Assembly: GCA_022615295.1 (NCBI GenBank)
Contig: JAKEHF010000065.1
Span: forward strand, 1-7,938
Source of the DNA: Actinomycetota bacterium
GTDB taxonomy: Bacteria > Actinomycetota > Acidimicrobiia > Spongiisociales > ZC4RG35
Direction: 5' to 3'
Length of the DNA stretch: 7,938 nucleotides
Shown: positions 1-5,545 of the stretch, one piece after another
Layout: every line of letters starts with the position of its first letter
Position numbering within the stretch: the stretch's first letter is position 1
Notes under the pieces: model-generated
Database searches by the model: none
What the model saw: only the letters and a program-made list of their open reading frames with translations
Told to the model about the DNA's origin: nothing
Translations under genes and position numbers: made by a program

Positions 1-530
1 CCCCGGCGGGCAACCTGATCCACGACAGCCTCGAGCTGGTCGATAGACATGCGTTCGGCGAGGATCAGGGCTTCGGCGACCCGGTCGAACAGCCTGGGTC
101 TCAGCACTGCCGCGAGATCGCAGGCTGTCCGCTGGACATTGGTGACGGATAGGTCGCCAACGGTGTCGACGTATGGGGAATCGAGATCGAAGCACCGCCG
201 CACGGTCACTCCGGGAAATACATGGGTCGTGTGACTGGGGACGGTGACGGTCGGCCGCAGCCGAGGGAGGAGGGGGAACCCGAGCATGTGCGCCGCCGAT
301 TGATGTGAGACAACCGCCCCTGGCAGGGCGAGGACGGCTCCGCGGATCAAATCGACGTGGTCCGATGGGGGAAACACTTGATAGACGTTGGCGACCACCC
401 GCTTGAGTTCCGCGTTGGCCAAACGCCGGTCGATCGCACTCGTCGAATAGCCGAGGTCGACAAGCTGGGACCGGTTGACGTAGCCACCTTGCTTGGCCGC
501 CAACTGGATGACCGCGCTGGGGATTCCCAT
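1..530 (-). CDS. AbiEi-like (type IV antitoxin-family) winged-helix protein, C-terminus off window
   Basis: No stop codon appears before the left edge, so 176 codons are visible and the C-terminus is missing. The N-terminus (MGIPSAVIQLAAKQGGYVNR, then a segment with SQLVDLGYS and RRLANAELKRV) has the helix-turn-helix look of the AbiEi_4-type domain. The following part (GAVLALPGAVVSHQSAAHMLG, then VTVPS and the TVGDLSVTNVQRTACDLA block) is typical of the many actinobacterial AbiEi/DUF559-type proteins. Members often end in a DUF559 endonuclease-like domain, which would lie outside the window. The function of these stand-alone homologues is mostly unknown; AbiEi proper is a DNA-binding antitoxin and autorepressor. 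I chose the ATG at 530 because it gives the usual short N-terminus. An in-frame GTG at 560 adds ten residues and has a better Shine-Dalgarno (AAGGG at 568-572, 7-nt spacer), so it is a real alternative. No abiEii-type toxin partner is visible on the right; one could lie to the left. Confidence 0.8.
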   Translation of the reverse strand, partial: MGIPSAVIQLAAKQGGYVNRSQLVDLGYSTSAIDRRLANAELKRVVANVYQVFPPSDHVDLIRGAVLALPGAVVSHQSAAHMLGFPLLPRLRPTVTVPSHTTHVFPGVTVRRCFDLDSPYVDTVGDLSVTNVQRTACDLAAVLRPRLFDRVAEALILAERMSIDQLEAVVDQVARR

Positions 531-582
531 GGGTCGAGTGTGTCCAATCGATCGCGCCACGTGAAGACCCTTGTCGCCCGCT

Positions 583-632
583 GCCAACCCAGGGTTGGTG
601 ACCCCGCTCAGCGGGGCTGGGAACCCTGGGTT
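583..632. repeat. 50-bp intergenic repeat, copy 1 (nested hairpin)
   Basis: This copy matches 654-703 with two mismatches (601 and 602 versus 672 and 673) and no gaps; the copies start 71 bp apart. The outer arms AACCCAGGGTT (586-596) and AACCCTGGGTT (622-632) are perfect 11-bp inverted repeats. Inside them is a second stem, CCCCGC/GCGGGG (602-607 and 611-616), closed by a TCA loop. There is no T-run after either side, so a canonical intrinsic terminator is not supported. It could be a REP-like element, a transcription end for the carboxylase operon, or an operator. Confidence 0.9.
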
Positions 633-703
633 GCGTTGGCCCTCCGCACTGTCGCCAACCCAGGGTTGGTGGACCCGCTCAGCGGGGCTGGGAACCCTGG
701 GTT
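586..703. promoter_or_regulatory. Array of four AACCC(A/T)GGGTT palindromes, possible operator
   Basis: The 11-bp palindrome AACCC-N-GGGTT occurs at 586-596, 622-632, 657-667 and 693-703. The start-to-start spacing is 36, 35 and 36 bp. Sites 1 and 3 have A in the centre and extend to CCAACCCAGGGTTGG; sites 2 and 4 have T in the centre. I found no other copy in this window. The array lies just upstream of the minus-strand AbiEi-like gene, where an autoregulator would bind, and just downstream of the carboxylase operon. The repeats are seen directly; the operator role is inference, and a transcript-end or REP role is equally open. Confidence 0.4.
654..703. repeat. 50-bp intergenic repeat, copy 2 (nested hairpin)
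   Basis: This is the second copy of the 583-632 unit, separated from it by 21 bp of unrelated sequence. The outer arms are 657-667 and 693-703, again perfectly complementary over 11 bp. The inner stem is slightly weaker because of the two changes at 672-673, leaving CCCGC/GCGGG. It starts only 7 bp downstream of the stop codon of the minus-strand carboxylase alpha gene, so it would be the first structure formed in the 3' end of that transcript. Confidence 0.9.
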
Positions 704-710
704 CGCAGTT

Positions 711-2441
711 TTATCTGATGATGGCCAGCACCTGACCGGCCGCCACGGTATCCCCCGGCTCCACCCTCAGGTCGACGACCTCCCCGGCGTTGGGACTGGT
801 GACCTCGTTCTCCATCTTCATGGCCTCGAGGACACAGATCGGCTCGCCGGCGCGCACTGCCTGGCCCGCCTTCACGTGGACCTTGACGATGGTCCCCTGC
901 ATGGGGGCGGCCACGACGCCGTCGGACGCCGCCGCCGCCCCCGCCGTGGCGAGTCGTGGCGGTCGTCGTCTCGGTTGCCCGGTCACCGCCGGCTCCGGCG
1001 CCCAATAGGAGACCTCGAACCTGCGCCCGCCGATCTCCACAGTGACGTCGCGCTTCGTCAGCTCCTCCTCTTCGGGGAGCGCCGGAGCCGACGCCGGCGA
1101 ACCCGGCCCGAGCTCGGCGGCCTCCTCCATCCACTTGGTGTGATGGACACCGTCGATGAAGTCCACATGGGAGAGCACGGCGAGATGGGCCGGGATCGTC
1201 GTGGCCACCCCCCTGACCACGAACTCCTCGAGGGCCCGTTTCCCTCTCGAGATCGCCCCCTCCCGTGTCGGGGCCCACACGACCAGCTTGGCCATGAGGT
1301 TGTCGTAATACTGGGAGACCACGGTTCCGGCCGTTATCCAGGAGTCGACCCTCACCCCCGGCCCTGCGGGCTCGACCCACTCGACCACTTGGCCGGGTGT
1401 CGGCAGGTAGCCGCGAAAGGGGTCCTCGGCGTTGATGCGGAATTCGATCGAGTGTCCTCGTGGCTCGGGCTCGGCGATCGTCAGCGGCTCCCCGGCTGCG
1501 ATCCGGATCTGCCACTCGACCAGGTCCAGACCGGTCACCATCTCGGTCACCGTGTGCTCCACCTGGAGACGGGTGTTCATCTCGAGGAAGAAGAACTCAC
1601 CCTTCTGATCGAGAAGGAACTCCACCGTCCCCGCGTTGACGTAGCCACAGGACCTCGCCGCGGCCAGGGCCGCCTTGGCGATGCCCCGCCTCTGACGGAT
1701 GGTGAGCCCCGGTGAAGGGGTCTCCTCTATGAGCTTCTGGTGACGACGCTGCACCGAGCAGTCACGCTCCCCGAGGAAGACACCACGGCCCTGGGTGTCG
1801 AAGAGGATCTGGGCCTCCACGTGACGGGGTCGCTCCAGGTACTTCTCGACGTACACCTCGGGGTTCCCGAAATAGGCGTCGGCCTCCCGTCTCGCCCCCT
1901 CGAATGCCTCGCCGAGCTCATCGGCGGACCTCACCACCCTGAGCCCCTTGCCGCCACCCCCGTGAGCGGCCTTGATCGCCACCGGGTAGCCGAAACGCTC
2001 GGCCAGATCGGCGACCTCCTCGACCGTGGCCACCGGATCGGTGATCCCGGGGACCGTGGGCACACCGTGCTGCTCCGCGTACCGTCTCGAGGTGATCTTG
2101 TCGCCCATCGCCTCGATCGCCGACGCCGGCGGCCCGACCCACACCAGGCCGGCATCGGTGACTGCCCTGGCAAACCCGGCATTCTCGGAGAGAAACCCAT
2201 AGCCGGGATGCACCGCCTCCGCCTTCGACTCCCTGGCGATCTCGAGGATCCTCGTCCGGTTGAGGTACGACTCCGCCGCCGGAGCACCACCCACATTCCA
2301 CGCCTCGTCGGCCATTGCGACGTGCCGGGCGTCACGATCGAGCTCGGAATAGATGGCGATGGTCCTCAGCCCCATCTCCTTGGCGGTGCGGATCACCCGC
2401 ACCGCGATCTCCCCGCGGTTGGCGATGAGGAGGCTCTTCAC
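711..2441 (-). CDS. Acyl-CoA carboxylase alpha subunit: biotin carboxylase plus biotin carrier (AccA/PccA type)
   Basis: This 576-residue protein carries two of the three functions of an acyl-CoA carboxylase. It carboxylates biotin with ATP and bicarbonate and carries the biotin on its own C-terminal domain. The biotin carboxylase part covers about residues 1-445. It starts KSLLIANRGEIAVRVIR and has the Gly-rich ATP loop HGGGGKG (160-166), the catalytic block EMNTRLQVEH (287-296) and the C-terminal lobe with FRINAEDP. An Ala/Pro/Arg-rich linker (about 445-507) follows, then a biotinyl domain with acceptor Lys542 in EAMKMEN. The length is close to actinobacterial AccA2/AccA3 proteins (around 590-600 residues). 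The start is GTG, with AGGG 7 nt upstream. It lies 37 bp after the beta subunit gene on the same strand, so the two form one operon. Substrate cannot be read from this subunit, since actinobacterial alpha subunits are often shared between complexes. Confidence 0.96.
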   Translation of the reverse strand: MKSLLIANRGEIAVRVIRTAKEMGLRTIAIYSELDRDARHVAMADEAWNVGGAPAAESYLNRTRILEIARESKAEAVHPGYGFLSENAGFARAVTDAGLVWVGPPASAIEAMGDKITSRRYAEQHGVPTVPGITDPVATVEEVADLAERFGYPVAIKAAHGGGGKGLRVVRSADELGEAFEGARREADAYFGNPEVYVEKYLERPRHVEAQILFDTQGRGVFLGERDCSVQRRHQKLIEETPSPGLTIRQRRGIAKAALAAARSCGYVNAGTVEFLLDQKGEFFFLEMNTRLQVEHTVTEMVTGLDLVEWQIRIAAGEPLTIAEPEPRGHSIEFRINAEDPFRGYLPTPGQVVEWVEPAGPGVRVDSWITAGTVVSQYYDNLMAKLVVWAPTREGAISRGKRALEEFVVRGVATTIPAHLAVLSHVDFIDGVHHTKWMEEAAELGPGSPASAPALPEEEELTKRDVTVEIGGRRFEVSYWAPEPAVTGQPRRRPPRLATAGAAAASDGVVAAPMQGTIVKVHVKAGQAVRAGEPICVLEAMKMENEVTSPNAGEVVDLRVEPGDTVAAGQVLAIIR

Positions 2442-2463
2442 GACATGACCCTGGGGAGGGGGT

Positions 2464-2478
2464 GCCGGCGGAGCCGGC
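2464..2478. other. Hairpin in the beta-alpha intergenic gap
   Basis: GCCGGC at 2464-2469 and again at 2473-2478 flank a 3-nt loop. Because GCCGGC is its own reverse complement, the two copies pair as a 6-bp all-GC stem. The hairpin directly abuts the stop codon of the carboxylase beta gene (2479-2481) and lies 22 nt before the GTG start of the alpha gene. No T-run follows, so termination is unlikely. It could stabilise the upstream message or tune the ratio of the two subunits. Confidence 0.5.
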
Positions 2479-4029
2479 TCACTGTGGACCGTTGCCGTGC
2501 TTCTTGGGGGGCAAGGTCTCCCGCTTGGTCCGCAGCATGTCGAGGGCCCGTACCAGCTTGGTGCGGGTCTCCCGGGGCTCGATCACCTCGTCGACCAGAC
2601 CCAGCTCGGCGGCGACGTATGGGTTGTTGAACCGGGTCTCGTAGTCAGCGATCAGCTCGGCCCGTCTCGCCTCGGCCTCGGGCGCCGATTCGATCTCGCG
2701 CCGGTGGATGATGTTGACCGCCCCCTGTGCTCCCATCACCGCGATCTCGGCCGACGGCCAGGCGAACACCAGGTCGGCTCTGACCCCCCGGGCGTTCATG
2801 ACGAGATAGGCGCCGCCGTATGCCTTCCTCGTTATCACGGTCACCCTGGGAACGGTCGCCTCGCAATACGCATAGAGGAGCTTCGCCCCATGACGGATGA
2901 TCCCACCGTGCTCCTGGCCCACGCCGGGCAGGAACCCAGGGACGTCGACGAATGTGATCAGTGGGATGTTGAACGCGTCACAGAAACGGACGAAGCGAGC
3001 CCCCTTCTCGGAGGCCTCGATGTCGAGGGTACCTGCCAGGACCGAGGGCTGATTGGCCACGATGCCCACTACATGACCGTCGAGACGGCCAAAGCCGATC
3101 ACCAGATTGGCGGCCCACAACTCTTGGACCTCGAAGAACTCACCGTCGTCGAGGATTGTCCCGATCACCTGCTTCATGTCGTAGGGCTGGTTGGCCGAGT
3201 CGGGTATCGCTGCGTCGAGACTGTCATCGATGCGGTCAGGCCGGTCGGATGGGGCGTAGTAGGGCGGCATCTCCATGTTGTTGCGTGGCAGGTAGGAGAC
3301 GAGATAGCGCACCGCCTCCAAGGCGTCCTTGCCCGTGGGGTAGACGAAGTGGGTCACGCCCGACTTGGTGGCGTGGGTCATTGCGCCTCCGAGGTCTTCC
3401 ATGGTCACGTCCTCACCGGTGACCGTCTTGATCACGTCGGGACCGGTGATGAACATGTGCGAGGTCTGGTCCACCTGGAACACGAAGTCGGTGAGCGCCG
3501 GCGAATAGACCGCTCCACCGGCGCAGGGCCCCATGATCACCGATATCTGGGGGATGACACCCGAGGCACGGACGTTCCGCTCGAAGATCCGGCCATAGCC
3601 GTCGAGAGACGAGACACCCTCTTGGATCCTGGCGCCCCCTGAGTCCTTGAGACCGATGACCGGGGCTCCGGTCTCGAGGGCCAGATCGAGGATCTTGCAG
3701 ATCTTGTCGGCGACGACCCTGCCAAGACTTCCCCCGAAGACAGTGAAGTCCTCGGCGAACACGAAGACCGTTCTCCCGTCGATCGTTCCATGACCCGTGA
3801 CCACCGCGTCCCCATAGGGCTTCCTGTCCTCCATGCCGAAGCCGGTGGACTGATGACGGACGAACTGGTCGATCTCCTGGAACGATCCCTTGTCGAGGAG
3901 GGCCTCTATCCGCTCACGTGCGGTGAGCTTCCCCGCCTCGTGCTGACGGGCCACGGCGCGCTCGTTCCCGGCATGCAGGGCCTGCTCGCGCAAGGCCCTG
4001 AGCTGCTCGATGCGCGCCTCGGTCCCCAA
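2479..4029 (-). CDS. Acyl-CoA carboxylase beta subunit, carboxyltransferase (PccB/AccD type)
   Basis: This 516-residue protein is a full-length member of the propionyl/acetyl-CoA carboxyltransferase family, which moves the carboxyl group from biotin to acyl-CoA. The N-terminal crotonase-like half has KLTARERI (34-41), the LKDSGGARIQEG block (127-138) and the oxyanion-hole segment GPCAGGAVYSP (167-177). The C-terminal half has FVDVPGFLPG (360-369), the second oxyanion segment RKAYGGAY (401-408) and AVMGAQGAVNI (430-440). The residue after GGAY is Leu409. In Streptomyces PccB the matching residue is Asp422 and in AccB it is Ile, and this position affects acyl-chain preference. Leu is therefore nearer the AccB type, and acetyl-, propionyl- or longer acyl-CoA are all possible. 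The start is TTG, chosen for the GGAGG just upstream and the fit to family N-termini. It is the first gene of the operon; no small epsilon subunit gene is present. Confidence 0.96.
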   Translation of the reverse strand: MGTEARIEQLRALREQALHAGNERAVARQHEAGKLTARERIEALLDKGSFQEIDQFVRHQSTGFGMEDRKPYGDAVVTGHGTIDGRTVFVFAEDFTVFGGSLGRVVADKICKILDLALETGAPVIGLKDSGGARIQEGVSSLDGYGRIFERNVRASGVIPQISVIMGPCAGGAVYSPALTDFVFQVDQTSHMFITGPDVIKTVTGEDVTMEDLGGAMTHATKSGVTHFVYPTGKDALEAVRYLVSYLPRNNMEMPPYYAPSDRPDRIDDSLDAAIPDSANQPYDMKQVIGTILDDGEFFEVQELWAANLVIGFGRLDGHVVGIVANQPSVLAGTLDIEASEKGARFVRFCDAFNIPLITFVDVPGFLPGVGQEHGGIIRHGAKLLYAYCEATVPRVTVITRKAYGGAYLVMNARGVRADLVFAWPSAEIAVMGAQGAVNIIHRREIESAPEAEARRAELIADYETRFNNPYVAAELGLVDEVIEPRETRTKLVRALDMLRTKRETLPPKKHGNGPQ

Positions 4030-4073
4030 GAATCCTCCGTAACCTCACACACTCAGACTCGCACTGGGACGAG
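4030..4073. promoter_or_regulatory. Divergent gap between carboxylase operon and birA
   Basis: Only 44 bp separate the TTG of the beta subunit and the ATG of birA, so the promoters must overlap each other or reach into the coding regions. TAACCT at 4040-4045 fits an actinobacterial -10 (TANNNT) for birA, but there is no matching -35. I see no clear -10 in the other direction and no inverted repeat that would mark an operator. Confidence 0.3.
4034..4038 (-). promoter_or_regulatory. Shine-Dalgarno for the carboxylase beta gene
   Basis: GGAGG on the minus strand lies 4 nt before the TTG at 4029. The spacer is on the short side, but no better start follows in frame before the conserved N-terminus, so this site supports the TTG. 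Confidence 0.6.
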
Positions 4074-4730
4074 ATGGCTACACCATATCTACAGCTGCGT
4101 CTCGATCGGACGACCTCGACCCAGGACGTCGCCAGAGACCACCTCGAGGATCTCCCGGTCCTCGTGATGAGCCCCTTCCAGACGAGCGGGAGGGGTCGTA
4201 CCGGGAAGGTCTGGTTGTCCGCGCCGAGGGCGCTCGCCGTCTCACTCGCAATGCGGGTGCCGGCCTCCGACACGAGACCCTTCTCCCTGATGGCCGGTGT
4301 CGCCGCCGTCCGGCACCTCCCAGGGGTCGCCCTGAAGTGGCCAAACGACCTGATGCTCGGGGAGGACAAGACGGGTGGGATCCTCGTCGAGAGGAGTGAC
4401 GACCACGTCGTGGTAGGTCTCGGTCTGAACCTGTGGTGGCCCGATCCCCCGACCGGGGCCGCCGCCCTTCAGACCACCGATCCCGGGGAGACCGCTCATC
4501 GAGGGACGGGGGCCCTCTGGGGTGCGGAGATGATGCGTCTGATCGACCGTGAGGTTTGGCCGCGCCAGGAGTACGTCGCTCAATGTGTCACCCTCGGCAG
4601 ACGGATCGACTGGGAGCCCCATGGCGGCGGGATCGCCCTCGATGTCGACGCCGACGGGGGCCTGGTGGTCCGTATGGACGACGGCACGACCACGACGCTG
4701 CGCTCCGGGGCCGTCCGTCATGTCCGCTGA
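4074..4730 (+). CDS. birA: Biotin--[acetyl-CoA-carboxylase] ligase, catalytic-only form
   Basis: This 218-residue enzyme activates biotin with ATP to biotinyl-AMP and transfers it to the acceptor lysine of biotin carrier domains. Family motifs are in order: TTSTQD (13-18), the nucleotide loop QTSGRGRTGKVW (36-47), KWPNDLM (88-94), KTGGILVE (99-106) and VVGLGLNL (113-120). The C-terminal SH3-like cap is present at about 172-218, ending LRSGAVRHVR. There is no N-terminal helix-turn-helix, so unlike E. coli BirA it should not repress transcription. It is a little short for the family, mainly between the GLGLN motif and the cap, but no motif is missing. The ATG is preceded by a weak GGGACGAG. Its divergent position beside the biotin-dependent carboxylase pair suggests that the carrier domain of that complex (Lys542 of the alpha subunit) is its main substrate. 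Confidence 0.93.
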   Translation: MATPYLQLRLDRTTSTQDVARDHLEDLPVLVMSPFQTSGRGRTGKVWLSAPRALAVSLAMRVPASDTRPFSLMAGVAAVRHLPGVALKWPNDLMLGEDKTGGILVERSDDHVVVGLGLNLWWPDPPTGAAALQTTDPGETAHRGTGALWGAEMMRLIDREVWPRQEYVAQCVTLGRRIDWEPHGGGIALDVDADGGLVVRMDDGTTTTLRSGAVRHVR

Positions 4731-4740
4731 GGGTCTCAGC
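4726..4740. terminator. Shared hairpin spanning both convergent stop codons
   Basis: GCTGAG (4726-4731) and CTCAGC (4735-4740) form a perfect 6-bp stem with a GGT loop. The left arm holds the TGA of birA (4728-4730) and the right arm holds the minus-strand TGA of the hydrolase (4736-4738). Only 5 bp lie between the two genes, so any transcript-end signal must overlap coding sequence. There is no U-tract on either side, so a terminator role is tentative. Confidence 0.35.
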
Positions 4741-5473
4741 CCAGGTCTTCCACCGACGCCGCAGGCAGAGTGGACCTGAAGAAGGCGCTCAGCCTGGCGA
4801 TCGCGTCGTCGGCTGCGGCCTGGTCGAAGGTGGGCGACTCGGGGTCGGCGAAGCCGTGCCCCGCGCCCTCGTAGAGAAGCCACTGGCCGGCCTCGTTACG
4901 GGTCTGCGCAACGTCGACGGTCGTGGGGTCGATCAGATCGTCGGCGGCGCCATAGAGAGCGAGCACCGGCACGCCCAGTCTGTCGAGACGATCGGCGACC
5001 CGGATCTCCCTCTGCTCGTCACCGGTCAGCGGGGTGTAGCAGACCGCCACCGAGCCGACCCATGTGGCCTCCGTTCCCTTGATCAGGGCGAAGCGGCCGC
5101 CGACGTCGATTCCGAGAAGGCCGATCCGGTGGCCCGCGTTCCAGTCCACGTCCTCGGACTGGACGAACTCCCGGATCTCGTCCAGATCCGTCAAGGCCCT
5201 GGAATCGCTCAGCTCGCTGTAGGCGCTGAGCGGATCCGTGTCATCCCGGTAGAAGTCGACCGTCAACGCGGCGAGGCCGGTGCGGGCGAGACGCCGGCAG
5301 AGGTCCCTCTCGAAGCTGCCCACGCCGCCGAGACCGGGGAGCACCACCACCACCGGGAACACTCCGGCCGAGTCGGGCCGGGAGAGATAGCCGGTGCGAT
5401 GGCCGGCCCCTATCGGCAACGGGATCTGCCCATAAAGGATCGGATACGTCCCCTCGTGGGGCAACACCGCCAA
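4736..5473 (-). CDS. Dienelactone hydrolase family protein (alpha/beta hydrolase) with Asp at the nucleophile position
   Basis: This 245-residue protein has the size and layout of the DLH family. Residues 39-50 (FPVVVVLPGLGG) form the first core strand and oxyanion loop, TGLAALTVDFY (65-75) follows, and the nucleophile elbow is GLLGIDVGGRF (118-128). The acid loop is YGAADDLID (174-182) and the catalytic His is H206 in GAGHGF. In classical DLH the elbow is GxCxGG, or Ser in relatives; here the codon is GAC, giving Asp123. The QEIFG-type motif whose Glu pairs with the Cys in classical DLH is also absent, replaced by LPGLGG. The acid (D178 or D179) and His are kept, so it may use an Asp nucleophile as haloalkane dehalogenases and epoxide hydrolases do, or it may be inactive. 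Substrate is unknown. There is no signal peptide, so it is cytoplasmic. The TTG start is fixed by an excellent ribosome site. It is convergent with birA and divergent from the LCP gene. Confidence 0.88.
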   Translation of the reverse strand: MAVLPHEGTYPILYGQIPLPIGAGHRTGYLSRPDSAGVFPVVVVLPGLGGVGSFERDLCRRLARTGLAALTVDFYRDDTDPLSAYSELSDSRALTDLDEIREFVQSEDVDWNAGHRIGLLGIDVGGRFALIKGTEATWVGSVAVCYTPLTGDEQREIRVADRLDRLGVPVLALYGAADDLIDPTTVDVAQTRNEAGQWLLYEGAGHGFADPESPTFDQAAADDAIARLSAFFRSTLPAASVEDLG

Positions 5474-5545
5474 CCCTGAGACCTCCTGGAGTGGTCGTCT
5501 GACAATAACCCAACCGGGTCGCCGCTCCCCGATAGGGATGGAACC
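5474..5545. promoter_or_regulatory. Divergent promoter region, hydrolase / LCP gene
   Basis: This 72-bp gap must hold promoters for both flanking genes. On the minus strand TATTGT (5502-5507) fits a -10 of the TANNNT type, at a sensible distance from the Shine-Dalgarno at 5481-5487, but the expected -35 position is only GC-rich. On the plus strand I see no convincing pair. TAGCCT at 5551-5556 could act as a -10 if translation of the LCP gene begins at the downstream ATG (5576). Confidence 0.35.
5481..5487 (-). promoter_or_regulatory. Strong Shine-Dalgarno fixing a TTG start
   Basis: AGGAGGT on the minus strand lies 7 nt before the TTG at 5473. This is the best ribosome binding site in the window and decides the start of the hydrolase gene over the second TTG at 5464. 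Confidence 0.8.

Noticed and set aside
583..703. Two repeats with a 21-bp spacer, considered as a minimal CRISPR
   Set aside because: Only two units, repeats of 50 bp longer than the spacer, strongly nested palindromes and no cas genes. A REP-like or operator element fits better.
654..703. Hairpin as an intrinsic terminator of the carboxylase operon
   Set aside because: A strong stem is present but no T-run follows on the minus strand, and a second identical copy follows. I kept it as a repeat and possible regulatory array rather than calling a terminator.
357..1715. Long plus-strand open frame (about 450 codons) opposite the carboxylase alpha gene
   Set aside because: It is antisense to a clear biotin carboxylase, has low-complexity His/Arg/Gly/Asp-rich content and no recognisable motif. 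High GC makes such shadow frames common.
2497..3642. Plus-strand open frame (about 380 codons) opposite the carboxyltransferase gene
   Set aside because: It mirrors conserved codons of the real gene, has no family motif and no ribosome binding site that stands out.
4074..4730. BirA as a biotin-responsive transcriptional repressor of the carboxylase operon
   Set aside because: The protein starts directly in the catalytic domain and has no helix-turn-helix; the 44-bp gap has no operator-like inverted repeat.
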